Positions 33,844-43,092 of a stretch of DNA of 64,000 nucleotides are shown here, piece after piece. Under the pieces are notes generated by a model that saw nothing but the letters and a program-made list of their open reading frames with translations, was not told the origin of the DNA and did not search any database. The DNA comes from Bacillota bacterium (GTDB lineage: Bacteria; Bacillota; Negativicutes; Sporomusales; UBA7701): positions 99,655 through 163,654 of the forward strand of contig JAEZJM010000035.1 in assembly GCA_023415775.1 (NCBI GenBank), in the 5' to 3' direction. A program made the position numbers and the translations under genes. Numbering within the stretch: the first letter of the stretch is position 1; each line of letters starts with the position of its first letter.

Positions 33844-34932
33844 GTGAAAGAACTCTACCGCAGCCTCGACCCCCACTTTTCCCAGACGCTCGTCGACATC
33901 GTCGCCGCCGAACTCAACAAAAACGTCAACATCTGCGACCACAAAGGCGTAATCATCGCCTCCTTCAGCAAAGAGCGGATCTCCCAGGTCCACGAATGCG
34001 CGGCCAACATGCTCGCCTCCGGCAGTGTATACGAATTCTCCGTCACTGACGAGGACTGCGCCCGTTTCAAAGGCGTACGCAAAGGTTTCAACGTCCCCAT
34101 CATCTTCGACGGCCGCTGCGCCGGCGTCATCGGCGTCACCGGCGAGCCCGAGGCCGCCGCCCCTTACGCCCGGCTGGCCGCCCGCTTCGTCCAGGCCGCC
34201 CTCGAATCCAGCGCCCGGCAGGAGAAACTCGTCCGCGCCCTCCAGGAAAAAGAAGAACTGCAAACCATCTTCCTCAACAAAATAATCGCCGTCCAGGAAG
34301 AAGAACGCCGCAAAATCTCACGTGAGCTCCACGACGAAACCAGCCAGGCCCTAACCTCCATCATCGTCGGCCTGCGCGTCCTCTCCGAACAAATGGGAGG
34401 GGAGGAGGAGCGCTCCAGGGTACTCGCCATGCGCGACCTCGCCGCCAAAACCCTCGAGGACGTCCACCGCCTCGCGGTCGAGCTCCGTCCCGTCCTCCTC
34501 GACGACCTCGGCCTCGTCGCCGCGGCCCAGAAATACATCGAAAGCTATTCCCATCAGTACGGTCTGCCCGTCGACATCGACTTCTCCGGCCTCTCGCGCG
34601 AACGCTTCCGGCCCGAAGTCGAAATCGCCCTCTACCGCATCCTCCAGGAAGCGCTCACCAACATCGTCAAACACGCCCTCGCCAGCCAGGTGCGGGTCTC
34701 TCTCAAAAAAGTGCGCGGCCAGCTCCGCCTCAGCGTCACCGACAACGGCATCGGCTTCGAAATCGCCGCCCTGCAGACCGCCGCCGCCGGCACCTGCCTC
34801 GGCATCCACGGCATGCGCGAGCGCGTCGCCATCCTCGACGGCGCCTTCTCCGTCCAGTCCGCCCCCGGCGCGGGGACGACGATCACCGCCGAAGTCCCCC
34901 TCAAAGCCAAACATATTCACGGCCGCCCATAA
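33844..34932 (+). CDS. NarL-type sensor histidine kinase with diacid-recognition-like domain
   Basis: 362 aa from GTG. The N-terminal 130 residues (SLDPHFSQTLVDIVAAELNK, CDHKGVIIAS, FKGVRKGFNVPIIFDG) match the sugar-diacid recognition domain of CdaR-type regulators. Then HisKA_3 with phosphoacceptor His in RRKISRELHDETSQALTS and the HATPase domain (ALTNIVKHALAS, DNGIGFE, GIHGMRERV). Soluble. The likely partner is the NarL regulator at 38006-38662; together they bracket the glycolate-type oxidase genes, so a hydroxy acid or diacid is a reasonable ligand. The stop codon lies in a dispersed repeat. Confidence 0.88.
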   Translation: MKELYRSLDPHFSQTLVDIVAAELNKNVNICDHKGVIIASFSKERISQVHECAANMLASGSVYEFSVTDEDCARFKGVRKGFNVPIIFDGRCAGVIGVTGEPEAAAPYARLAARFVQAALESSARQEKLVRALQEKEELQTIFLNKIIAVQEEERRKISRELHDETSQALTSIIVGLRVLSEQMGGEEERSRVLAMRDLAAKTLEDVHRLAVELRPVLLDDLGLVAAAQKYIESYSHQYGLPVDIDFSGLSRERFRPEVEIALYRILQEALTNIVKHALASQVRVSLKKVRGQLRLSVTDNGIGFEIAALQTAAAGTCLGIHGMRERVAILDGAFSVQSAPGAGTTITAEVPLKAKHIHGRP

Positions 34933-35040
34933 GCCCCCATCTGCGGCGTTGCTCCTCGGCTGCCATCCTCAGCGTACGTTCGTGTACGCTTCCGGTGTCA
35001 TCCTCCGGTGCGCCTTGCATCTGGGCGCTTCTGAACGTCC
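34919..35040 (+). repeat. Dispersed palindromic repeat, copy D
   Basis: Left end CGGCCGCCCATAAGC with CCATCTGCGGCGTTGCTCCTC, centre GCGTACGTTCGTGTACGC, right end CGCCTTGCATCTGGGCGC then TTCTGAACG. The kinase's last codons and TAA are within the left end. Confidence 0.85.
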
Positions 35041-35085
35041 TAAGCCCAAACTATGTTGAGTTGACCTAGTGCGAATTGCAAATAA

Positions 35086-35115
35086 CAAGCCCCCGGACCT
35101 AAGTCCGGGGGCTTG
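35086..35115. terminator. Bidirectional terminator
   Basis: CAAGCCCCCGGAC, CTAA, GTCCGGGGGCTTG. It ends the convergent minus-strand oxidase operon. Confidence 0.88.
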
Positions 35116-35128
35116 CGGCATCTTATTC

Positions 35129-36454
35129 TTAATGGAAGTGGAACTCGTCCTTCGGCTTTTTCGGCTCATCCTTCTTGCCGGCCTTATAAGCCTTGTCGAG
35201 GAGCTGCACCGTGTGGAAGACCTGCTCATTACGGCCGCTCTGCACCAGGCCGTCGGTGATATGCATCCGGCACATCCCGCAGCCGGTGGCCACCGTATCG
35301 GCGCCCGTTGTCGCGATATCGGCCACCTTGCGGTCGTTGATCGTCCGGGCCACATCATAGTGCGCCAGGCTGAACGAGCCCCCCGCGCCGCAGCAGCGGG
35401 CCGGTTCCTTCATCTCCACGAACTTCACGCCCGGGATGGCCTTCAGCACCTCGCGCGGCTGAGCCGTCACCGCGATGCCGCGCGCCATGTGGCACGGGTC
35501 GTGCATCGTCACCGTCGCGTTCACCTCGCCGAGATTGTCGCGGCGGAACTTCACCACATCCACCAGGAACTGGCTGATCTCGTAAGTCTTGGCGGCCAGT
35601 TTCTCCGCCCGCGCCTTCATCGCCGGGTCGTCGGCGAACATATCGGGATAATCCTTCTTCCACGCCATCGTGCACGAACCGCACGCCGCCACGATATAAT
35701 CGGGGTTATAACGCTCGAACGTCTCGATATTGTGCTTGGCGAACACCTTCGCCAGCTCGATATCGCCCGAGATATGTACCGGCACCGCGCAGCAGTGCTG
35801 CAGTGAAGGCAGCGTAACCTCCACGTCGTTCTCCTTCAGAACGTTCATCACCGCCTGGCCGACATCGGTATAAATATAATTGATCGTACAGCCGGTGAAG
35901 AAAGCCACCCTGAATTTCGGGTTATCGACCTTCACCACCTCCGGGTACTGGCTGCGGAGCGGGGTGGAGGCGAACGGCGCCATAACCCTCTTGCGGTCCA
36001 GGCCGGGCATCGGGAAACGGGCCACCGTCGCCATGCGGCCGGGCAGCTTCTTAAACGCCAGCGACCCGAACATACCGGCCATCCGCAGGCCCAGATCGAA
36101 CAGCGGGCGGGCCTTCAGCAGCGCGAACGCCGCCTTCTTGATCGGGTGCAGACCGCGCGCCTTCACGACCGCCTCCCGGCCCTTGATGATCAGCTCGTCG
36201 GCCTTTACGCCGCACGGGCACTTCGCCGTACAAGCCTTGCAGCTCACGCACATCGCCATCCGCTGGTCGAAGCCGGCGGTGATATCGCTCTGGCCGTTAA
36301 TCACCGACTCCATCAGGGCGATCTTGCCGCGGGCCACCGTCGACTCCGTCTTGAACTCCTTATAAAGCGGGCAGACCTCCATGCAGTTGCCGCACTTCAT
36401 GCAATTGGCGATCGCATCTTCCACTTCGGCCAGCAATTTTTTATCGTCGCTCAT
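35129..36454 (-). CDS. Fe-S subunit of glycolate/lactate-type oxidase (GlcF-like)
   Basis: 441 aa from ATG 36454, 1 nt after the GlcD stop. Two [4Fe-4S] motifs (CMKCGNCMEVCP, CVSCKACTAKCP) at the N-terminus and two CCG domains (FTGCTINYIY with QHCCAVPV; CHMARGI with ARCCGAGGSFS). This is the standard GlcF/DUF224 heterodisulphide-reductase-like fold that passes electrons from the flavin subunit toward quinone or another acceptor. The tail is Lys/Glu-rich and ends EFHFH. Confidence 0.92.
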   Translation of the reverse strand: MSDDKKLLAEVEDAIANCMKCGNCMEVCPLYKEFKTESTVARGKIALMESVINGQSDITAGFDQRMAMCVSCKACTAKCPCGVKADELIIKGREAVVKARGLHPIKKAAFALLKARPLFDLGLRMAGMFGSLAFKKLPGRMATVARFPMPGLDRKRVMAPFASTPLRSQYPEVVKVDNPKFRVAFFTGCTINYIYTDVGQAVMNVLKENDVEVTLPSLQHCCAVPVHISGDIELAKVFAKHNIETFERYNPDYIVAACGSCTMAWKKDYPDMFADDPAMKARAEKLAAKTYEISQFLVDVVKFRRDNLGEVNATVTMHDPCHMARGIAVTAQPREVLKAIPGVKFVEMKEPARCCGAGGSFSLAHYDVARTINDRKVADIATTGADTVATGCGMCRMHITDGLVQSGRNEQVFHTVQLLDKAYKAGKKDEPKKPKDEFHFH

Positions 36455-36455
36455 C

Positions 36456-37841
36456 TTATCCACACTCCCCGACAAGTTTTCCCGGATTCAGGATACAGTT
36501 GGGGTCGAGGGCTTTCTTGATCGACCGCATCGCCGCCATCCCGGCGGGACCGAACTGGCTCTCCATATACCGCAGCTTGCCCACGCCGATGCCGTGCTCG
36601 CCGGAAAGCGTGCCGCCCAGCTTGAGGGAAACGGCGAAAATCTCGTCCATCGCCTTATACACCCGGTCCATCTCGGCATCGTCGCGGATATCGCACACAA
36701 TCGTCGGGTGGAGGTTGCCGTCGCCGGCGTGACCGAACGTGCCGATCGTCACATTGTAACGGGCAGCGATCTCGTTAACGGCGCGGATCATATCCGGCAC
36801 CTTGCTGCGGGGCACCGTCGCGTCCTCGACGAACGTCGTCGGGCGGAGCTTCGCCAGCGCCGGCAGCGCCGCGCGGCGGGCCGCCCAGATCTTGTCGCGT
36901 TCGCCCGCGTCCTTGGCCACGCGGATCTCGGCCGCGTTATTCGCCTTCAGCACCTCGACCACCTTCGCGGCTTCCTTCTCCACAACCTCGGGAATGCCGT
37001 CCACCTCGATCAGCAGCACCGCCTCGGCCGTTGTCGGCAGGCCGACCTTCGAAAAATCCTCAACCGTGCGGATGGTGGCGTTATCCATAATCTCCAGCGT
37101 CGCCGGGATGATCTTCGCCGCGATAATCGCCGAGATAGCCTGGCCGGCTTCGTCCAGATTGCCGAACGTCGCCAGCATCGCCTTGCGCGCCTCGGGCGCC
37201 GGCATCAGCTTGACCGTTATCTTCGTGATGACCCCCAGCGTCCCCTCCGAGCCGGTGAACAGCTTCGTCATATCGTAGCCGGCCACATCCTTGACCGTCT
37301 TGCCGCCGGTGTTCAGGATCCGGCCGTCGGCCAGCACCACTTCCAGGCCCATGATATAATGCTTCGAAACCCCGTACTTCAGGCCGCGCAGGCCGCCGGC
37401 GTTCTCCGACACCGTTCCGCCCAGCGTCGCCGTCGCCACCGTACCGGGATCAGGAGGATAAATCAGGCCGAACTCCTCCACCGCCTTATTCAGGTCGGCC
37501 ACCACCACGCCCGGCTCGGCCACGGCGATCAGGTTCGCGGTATCGATCTCCACAATCTTGTTCATGCGGGTCATCAGCAGTACGATGCCGCCCTTCAGGG
37601 GGACGGTGCCGGCGCTCAGATTCGTTCCGGAGCCGCGGGGATACACGGGCACCTTGGCGTCGTTCGCCGCAGCCAGAACCTTCGCCACCTCATCGGCCGT
37701 TCCCGGCATCACCACCGCATCCGGCATATGCGAGAACCCCGGCGTGGCGTCGTAAGAATAACACAACAGGTCTTCCTGGTTTGTCAGGACATGCTCCGCC
37801 CCGACGATCCGCTTAAGAGAATCAATCAAGCCACTCTGCAT
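36456..37841 (-). CDS. FAD-linked oxidase, GlcD-like glycolate/lactate dehydrogenase subunit
   Basis: 461 aa. The PP-loop FAD domain carries VYPRGSGTNLSAG and LGGTVSENAGG; the C-terminal cap has GHAGDGNLHP and LSGEHGIGVGK with the substrate- and FAD-contacting His residues of the VAO/GlcD family. It oxidises a 2-hydroxy acid to a 2-oxo acid. It is co-transcribed with GlcF and follows a NarL regulator in the same direction. Substrate (glycolate versus lactate) cannot be told apart from sequence. Confidence 0.93.
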   Translation of the reverse strand: MQSGLIDSLKRIVGAEHVLTNQEDLLCYSYDATPGFSHMPDAVVMPGTADEVAKVLAAANDAKVPVYPRGSGTNLSAGTVPLKGGIVLLMTRMNKIVEIDTANLIAVAEPGVVVADLNKAVEEFGLIYPPDPGTVATATLGGTVSENAGGLRGLKYGVSKHYIMGLEVVLADGRILNTGGKTVKDVAGYDMTKLFTGSEGTLGVITKITVKLMPAPEARKAMLATFGNLDEAGQAISAIIAAKIIPATLEIMDNATIRTVEDFSKVGLPTTAEAVLLIEVDGIPEVVEKEAAKVVEVLKANNAAEIRVAKDAGERDKIWAARRAALPALAKLRPTTFVEDATVPRSKVPDMIRAVNEIAARYNVTIGTFGHAGDGNLHPTIVCDIRDDAEMDRVYKAMDEIFAVSLKLGGTLSGEHGIGVGKLRYMESQFGPAGMAAMRSIKKALDPNCILNPGKLVGECG

Positions 37842-38005
37842 TTTCTCCCTGCTCCTTTACGCAAATTTATGTGAAAAATAAGACACCTTTTCATATTAAT
37901 TGTCCAGGTTGACGGACAAGAAGTAAATCAGGCATATCCAGTAAAATTCCGTAGGGATAACCTGCAAATATCGATAAGTGAAAATCCTACACCTTGAGAA
38001 ACAAA

Positions 38006-38662
38006 TCACATATTAATCAGCTTATACTGCACCGCATAATTCACCAGCTCCGACTTCCGGTGCACATTAAGCTTATGCATAATCCGCGAACGGTACGTAT
38101 CGATCGTCTTGGTGCTCAGTGACAGCGCGGCGCCGATCTCGCTGTTCGTATACCCCTGGGCCAGAAAGCGCAGCACCTCGCGTTCGCGGGCCGAGAGCAG
38201 CACATACGGGTCGCGGCGGTCGGGCCCCTCCTCCGGGGTGCGCAACAGACTGTCGAGCAGCTTCTCCGACAGCGACTCGTTTAGATACTTCTTGCCGGCG
38301 TGAACCTTAACGATTCCTTCCATCAACTCGGTATCGGCCGACTTCTTCAGCATATAGCCGTCCGCGCCCGCGCGCATTACCTCCTTGATATACGCCTCGT
38401 CGTCGTACATCGTCAGCACAAGCACGCGGCAGGGCAAGCCGCGGTAGCGGATCTCCTTGATGCACTCCGCGCCGCTCATCCCCGGCATCGACAAATCGAG
38501 AATCAGCACATCGGGGCGCAACTCCTCCAGCAGCTTCAACGCCTCCAGGCCGTTGGCCGCCTCGCCCACCACCTCGAACTGAGGCGAATAATTCAGCATC
38601 GCCTTCAGGCCGGAGCGCAGCACCGCGTGGTCGTCGGCGATTACGATACGGATCTTTTCCAT
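38006..38662 (-). CDS. NarL/LuxR-family response regulator
   Basis: 218 aa from ATG 38662 (AAGGAGGACGTT upstream). Receiver with DDHAVLRSGL, phosphoacceptor Asp in VLILDLSMPGMSG and Lys in MLKKSADTE; C-terminal LuxR HTH beginning LSAREREVLRFLAQGYTNSE. It lies 164 nt upstream of the GlcD gene on the same strand and is the probable partner of the HisKA_3 kinase at 33844-34932. Confidence 0.92.
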   Translation of the reverse strand: MEKIRIVIADDHAVLRSGLKAMLNYSPQFEVVGEAANGLEALKLLEELRPDVLILDLSMPGMSGAECIKEIRYRGLPCRVLVLTMYDDEAYIKEVMRAGADGYMLKKSADTELMEGIVKVHAGKKYLNESLSEKLLDSLLRTPEEGPDRRDPYVLLSAREREVLRFLAQGYTNSEIGAALSLSTKTIDTYRSRIMHKLNVHRKSELVNYAVQYKLINM

Positions 38663-38806
38663 AACGTCCTCCTTGTGGTCGGACAAGGTTACTCTTTCAA
38701 TTTACCACAACTCCTCCCGATAGTAAACGCTTGCCTGCATCCTTCCCGGGGTGTAAAATCAAGCTAACATAATTTGTAAATAGCACTCTCCGGGGAGGAC
38801 ACAACC

Positions 38807-39667
38807 ATGGCCGCCAAACTCAAAACCGTCATCTCCGCCTCCCGCCGCACCGACCTGCCGCGCTTCCACTACCGCTGGCTCCAGGACGTCCTCCGCGCCG
38901 GCGAAGCCGTCGTCGCCAACCCGCGCTTCCCCGCGGCCGCCTACCGTGTCGACCTTCGCCCCGAAAGCGTCCATACCATCGTCCTCTGGAGCAAAGACTT
39001 CGCCAACATCCTCGCCGCCCCCGGCCCTCTTACCGACCACAACCTCTACTTCCACTACACCATCAACAACTACTCGCCCCGTCTCGAACCGGGCGTGCCG
39101 CCCTACGCCGCTTCCCTCAGGACCCTCGAAGGCCTCCTCGCCCGCCACCGCCCCGAACAGTTCACCATCCGCTTCGACCCCGTCATAATCTCCACCGGCG
39201 GCGAGCTACAGCCCACCCCCGGCAAACCCGGCCGCGCGCGCCTCGCCGCCTTCGAAACCCTCTGCCGCGACCTCGCCGCCCTCGGCATGCACCGCTGCCG
39301 CCTCGCCACCTCCTACATCGCCCTCTACCCCCACGTCAAAAAGCGCCTCGCCGCTCAGGGCGGCCTCGGCCTTGTCCCCCTCGCCGGCGACCTCCTCGCC
39401 CTCTTCTTCGCCCGCCTCGCCGAAACCGCCGCCGCCCACGGCCTCACCCTCCACGCCTGCGCCTCGCCCCTCCTCGCCGCCGTCCCCGGCCTCGCCCCCG
39501 GCCGCTGCATCGACGGCGACCTCCTCGCCGCCCTCGCCGGCGAAAAAGCCTCCCTCGCCCGCGACGGCGGCCAGCGCGCCGCCTGCGGCTGCACCAAGAG
39601 CGTCGACATCGGAGGGTACGACCAGGAGTGCGCCTTCAACTGCCTCTACTGCTACGGCAGGCGATAA
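38807..39667 (+). CDS. DUF1848 family protein
   Basis: 286 aa. Opens KTVISASRRTDLPRFHYRWL, the family's usual start, and ends with a Cys cluster CGCTKSVDIGGYDQEC, then CLYCYGRR, which resembles a radical-SAM or [4Fe-4S] binding site at the C-terminus. The family is widespread in anaerobic Firmicutes; its reaction is not established. It is divergent from the NarL regulator, sharing the intergenic region. Confidence 0.88.
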   Translation: MAAKLKTVISASRRTDLPRFHYRWLQDVLRAGEAVVANPRFPAAAYRVDLRPESVHTIVLWSKDFANILAAPGPLTDHNLYFHYTINNYSPRLEPGVPPYAASLRTLEGLLARHRPEQFTIRFDPVIISTGGELQPTPGKPGRARLAAFETLCRDLAALGMHRCRLATSYIALYPHVKKRLAAQGGLGLVPLAGDLLALFFARLAETAAAHGLTLHACASPLLAAVPGLAPGRCIDGDLLAALAGEKASLARDGGQRAACGCTKSVDIGGYDQECAFNCLYCYGRR

Positions 39668-39832
39668 GCGAAATTTGGCTCGGGCAATTAAGCCGCCGGC
39701 GGAGCATAATACACGCGCATATATATATAAAGGAATAATATCCTCATCAATATCCTCATCGGCGAATAGGATTGAAAAGCCGCTTCACGCCGCTGGGCGA
39801 GAAAAACATCCCACCAACGGAAGGCGACGATA

Positions 39833-40834
39833 TTGGAGCAAAAAAAGTTGGCCGTAACCGAGCATGTCGAAAAGTGGTATACCGGGACCAACAGGCATAA
39901 AATCGGTTTGACCTGTGCGCTTACCGCCTGCTGCCTGTTCGGGCTGAGCCTCATCTTCACCAAGACCGGCGTCGGCGGCGTGTCCGTCCTGACGCTGATA
40001 AGCTGGCGGTTTCTGATCGCCTGCACTGCGATGACCATATTAATAATTACAGGCGTATTCAAGGTCAACTTCCGCGGCAAGCCTCTTAGGGGCCTGCTGG
40101 AAATCGCCGTCTTCGCCCCCGTCGTCTACTTCCTCGCCGAAGGATGGGGCTTGCAGTTGACCACCGCCTCCGAAGGGGCGGCCATCCTGGCCACCGGGCC
40201 GATCGTTATCATGGTGCTATCCATGCTGATTCTCAAAGAAAACCCCACCCTCAGGCAGGCGGCGGCCATAGTCGTCGCCGTCGCCGGAGTCATCGTCATC
40301 ATCGTCGCCAAAGGGCTGAGCGCCGATTTCGTCCCCGCCGGATACCTGTTTATGTTTCTGGCGATTATGGCCGACGCTATGTGCGTCATCCTCACCCGGA
40401 AACACCTTGTCTATTCGCCCCTCGAACGCGTCTATGGCATGGCCGTCATGGGGGCGGCCGTATTCACACCGCTGGCGCTCTACGAACATATCGCCGCCGG
40501 CACCCTGCGTGAATACCTCCTCCTGCCGCTCACCGACAGCGGATTTCTCGCCGCCGTCCTGTACCTCGGGCTTATTTCCTCGGTCACCGGCTTTACCCTC
40601 TATGCCGTTGGTATCCGTTACCTGGGGCCGAACAAAATGGCTTCCCTGTCGGGGATCACCACAATCATCACCGTCTTGGCAGGCGTCGTCTTCCTCAAAG
40701 AAGCCTTTACCTTCCTGCAGGGGCTCGGCACATTATTGATTATCGGCGGCGCTTACTGCGCCAATACCGGCTCCGCTAAGGCATCCGGTTCCGCAACCCT
40801 GACTGAGCGACCGTCAAATCCGCATACAGAATAA
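39833..40834 (+). CDS. EamA/DMT-family transporter
   Basis: 333 aa from TTG (GGAAGG upstream) with ten membrane helices in two EamA repeats (the first starts GLTCALTACCLFGLSLIFTK, the second AGYLFMFLAIMADAMCVILT). It probably exports an amino acid or metabolite; substrate unknown. The downstream stretch 40839-40877 contains a GGGCTTTATCG/CGATAAAGCCC hairpin lacking a T-run. Confidence 0.88.
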   Translation: MEQKKLAVTEHVEKWYTGTNRHKIGLTCALTACCLFGLSLIFTKTGVGGVSVLTLISWRFLIACTAMTILIITGVFKVNFRGKPLRGLLEIAVFAPVVYFLAEGWGLQLTTASEGAAILATGPIVIMVLSMLILKENPTLRQAAAIVVAVAGVIVIIVAKGLSADFVPAGYLFMFLAIMADAMCVILTRKHLVYSPLERVYGMAVMGAAVFTPLALYEHIAAGTLREYLLLPLTDSGFLAAVLYLGLISSVTGFTLYAVGIRYLGPNKMASLSGITTIITVLAGVVFLKEAFTFLQGLGTLLIIGGAYCANTGSAKASGSATLTERPSNPHTE

Positions 40835-40961
40835 TACGGGGCTTTATCGTCTTCCTGTCACGGCCGGCGATAAAGCCCTGCGCCATATCGGCAGGAAAAA
40901 TTATCCTTTTGGCGAAGGTAAAGGCTAAATCACTTTTCCCGTTACAACCAGGAGGTGCGCC

Positions 40962-41705
40962 ATGACCGGCATCGAGATACTCCTGCCCGGCTTTCCCGGC
41001 AAAGCCGACCGCGGCTTTTTCGGCTGGTGCAGCGTCGCCGCCCTCAAAACCGGCGACGACTGGCTCATCGTCGACACCGGCAGCCACGGCGACCGGGCCG
41101 TGTTGCTCCAGGCCATGGGCGCGCGCGGCATCGATCCGCTGGCCGTAAAGCGCCTCTTCCTCACCCACCTGCACTTCGACCACTGCCTCAACGCCGACCT
41201 GTTCGCCAACGCCGCAATAATCGTCGGCCGCAAAGAATGGGCCTACGCCAACTCGCCCCTGCCCCAAGAACGCGGCGACACCTTCGTGCCGAAGCCCTAT
41301 CTCGGCTACCTCGCCGGCCGGCGGCCCGCATTCGTCGGCGAAGGCGACCTCCTCGCCCCCGGCCTCCGCGTCCTCGAACTCCCCGGCCACACCCCCGGCT
41401 GCCTAGGTCTCCTCCTCGAAGCGGACGGCACCCTCATCGCCGGCGACGCCCTGAAAAACCCCCGCGAACTCTACCACCGCGACCCCGTTCTCTGTTTCGA
41501 CTCCCGCGAAAACGCCCTCGCCAGCCTGGACCGGATAGCCGGCCTTGCCAAGCGTGTCCTGCCGGGCCACGACAGCCCCTTCAACCTTAAGGGAGAAACA
41601 ATAACAGACCGCATCGCCCCGCGGGTGCTCGTCACCCACTACGTCGACTGGCGACGCCGCGACGGCGCCGTCGTCGCCCTGCCAGCAGACGGGCAGGGCG
41701 ACTGA
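40962..41705 (+). CDS. Metallo-beta-lactamase-fold hydrolase
   Basis: 247 aa. HLHFDH metal motif at about 67-72 (in LFLTHLHFDHCL), the later PGHTPG, GDAL and LPGHDS provide the rest of the dinuclear zinc or iron site. Resembles quorum-quenching lactonase-like or glyoxalase-II-like members, but specific activity is not readable. AGGAGG precedes the ATG. Likely monocistronic. Confidence 0.88.
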   Translation: MTGIEILLPGFPGKADRGFFGWCSVAALKTGDDWLIVDTGSHGDRAVLLQAMGARGIDPLAVKRLFLTHLHFDHCLNADLFANAAIIVGRKEWAYANSPLPQERGDTFVPKPYLGYLAGRRPAFVGEGDLLAPGLRVLELPGHTPGCLGLLLEADGTLIAGDALKNPRELYHRDPVLCFDSRENALASLDRIAGLAKRVLPGHDSPFNLKGETITDRIAPRVLVTHYVDWRRRDGAVVALPADGQGD

Positions 41706-41983
41706 TAAAGGCTTGCCGGGCAGAGCCCGGCGAAGTCCGCCCACCGGAAGACGGCCGACGGCCCCGTTCGTATGCTGAGGACCTATGTTTTTTATCAGTG
41801 TGCGGCCGGATTTTTTGTTACACTCCTGTGGACAGACCGCCCGGGATGGCCTAAAATAATGTATAGTGATGTATTCCCCGTTTCCACCGCGTTCCGGGAG
41901 GCGTAAAAAAGACGCGCGACGGGGGCCTCCCCCGCTGGACAATGCGCGCACAGGTATCACCAATTTTAGAAGGGGGTTTGTTC
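41706..41983. other. Intergenic leader of the TRAP operon
   Basis: No gene. It contains several GC-rich inverted repeats (GCCGGGC/GCCCGGC near 41717; GGGGGCCTCCCCC near 41922) and an AT-rich stretch near 41860 (TAAAATAATGTATAGTG) that could be the operon promoter. No known riboswitch recognised. Confidence 0.4.
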
Positions 41984-43027
41984 ATGCGTTCGTTCCGTAA
42001 ATCCGGTTTCCTCACCCTCGCCCTCTGCGGCGTCGTCATCCTCTCCCTCGTCCTGGCAGGCTGCGGCGGCGGCAAATCCGAACCCCAGAAAGCGGCCGGC
42101 CCTGTCAAATGGATTGCCAACTCCGTCTGGCCGCCGAACAACCATCAGACCCAGGGTCTCGAAGAATTCGCCAAACGGGCCAAAGACGTCACCAAAGGCA
42201 AAGTCGAAATCACCGTCCAGGCCGGCGGCGCCCTTGGCTACAAAGGCCCCGAGCTCCTCAAAGTCGTCCGCGACGGCCTCGTACCCGTCTCCGACATGCT
42301 CACCAGCGGCGTAGCCGGCGACGAGCCGCTCTTCAACGTCGTCACCCTGCCCTTCCTCATCCAGAGCTTCGACGAAGGCAAAATCCTCAACGACATCGCC
42401 CGCCCGCACTTCGACAAAGTAGCCGAAACCAAATGGGGCCAGAAAATCCTCTACATAGCCCCCTGGCCGGCTGCTGGCATCTGGTCCAAGAAAGAAGTCA
42501 AATCCGTCGCCGACATGAAAGGCCTCAAGACCCGCACCTACGACAAAAACGGCGGTCTCGTCATCCAGGCCGTCGGCGGCACCCCCTACCCGCTGCCCTT
42601 CAGCGAAGTCTACTCCTCCCTCGCCACCGGCGTAATCGACTCCGTCCTCACCTCCACCCCCACCGCCGTCGACGCCAAATTCTGGGAAGTCCTCAAATAC
42701 TACTCCCCCCAGAACGTCACCATGGCCACCGACCTCATCACCGTCAACCTCAAGGAATTCAACAAACTTGACAAGGAAACCCAGGACGCCCTCGTCAAGC
42801 TCGGCAAAGACCTCGAAAAAGAGATGTGGGAAAAAGTCGCCAAACTCGACAAAGACCAGGAAGCCATCTCCAACAAGAACGGCATCGTTACCGTCCAGCC
42901 CAGCAAGGAATTCCTCAACGAACTCTCCAAAGTCACCAAACCCATCCGCGACGAGTGGCTGAAGACGGCTCCCGCCGAAGCCAAGCAAATCATAGAAGAG
43001 TTCAACAAGAAAGTCGGTCGTCAGTAA
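41984..43027 (+). CDS. dctP: TRAP transporter substrate-binding lipoprotein (DctP family)
   Basis: 347 aa from ATG 41984. Lipoprotein signal with lipobox LVLAGCGGG. The mature protein is the bilobal DctP fold; WPAAGIWSKKEVKS, GLKTRTYDKNGG and LPFSEVYSSLATGVIDSVLT are signature regions, the Arg in KTRTYD being the carboxylate anchor. It captures an organic acid outside the inner membrane for the two permease subunits downstream. The in-frame ATG at 41942 would bury the lipoprotein signal and is rejected. Confidence 0.92.
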   Translation: MRSFRKSGFLTLALCGVVILSLVLAGCGGGKSEPQKAAGPVKWIANSVWPPNNHQTQGLEEFAKRAKDVTKGKVEITVQAGGALGYKGPELLKVVRDGLVPVSDMLTSGVAGDEPLFNVVTLPFLIQSFDEGKILNDIARPHFDKVAETKWGQKILYIAPWPAAGIWSKKEVKSVADMKGLKTRTYDKNGGLVIQAVGGTPYPLPFSEVYSSLATGVIDSVLTSTPTAVDAKFWEVLKYYSPQNVTMATDLITVNLKEFNKLDKETQDALVKLGKDLEKEMWEKVAKLDKDQEAISNKNGIVTVQPSKEFLNELSKVTKPIRDEWLKTAPAEAKQIIEEFNKKVGRQ

Positions 43028-43037
43028 CAGGCAGCGA

Positions 43038-43065
43038 AGAACCGGCGGCTAAGGCCGCCGGTTCT
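43038..43065 (+). terminator. Partial terminator/attenuator between binding protein and permease genes
   Basis: AGAACCGGCGGC and GCCGCCGGTTCT with a TAAG loop, then TTTCCCCC. Such hairpins raise binding-protein mRNA over permease mRNA. Confidence 0.7.
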
Positions 43066-43092
43066 TTCCCCCTAAGCGAAAGGAAGTTGACC

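Noticed and set aside
41942..41983. Upstream ATG for the TRAP binding protein
   Set aside because: Would add 14 residues in front of a normal lipoprotein signal peptide.
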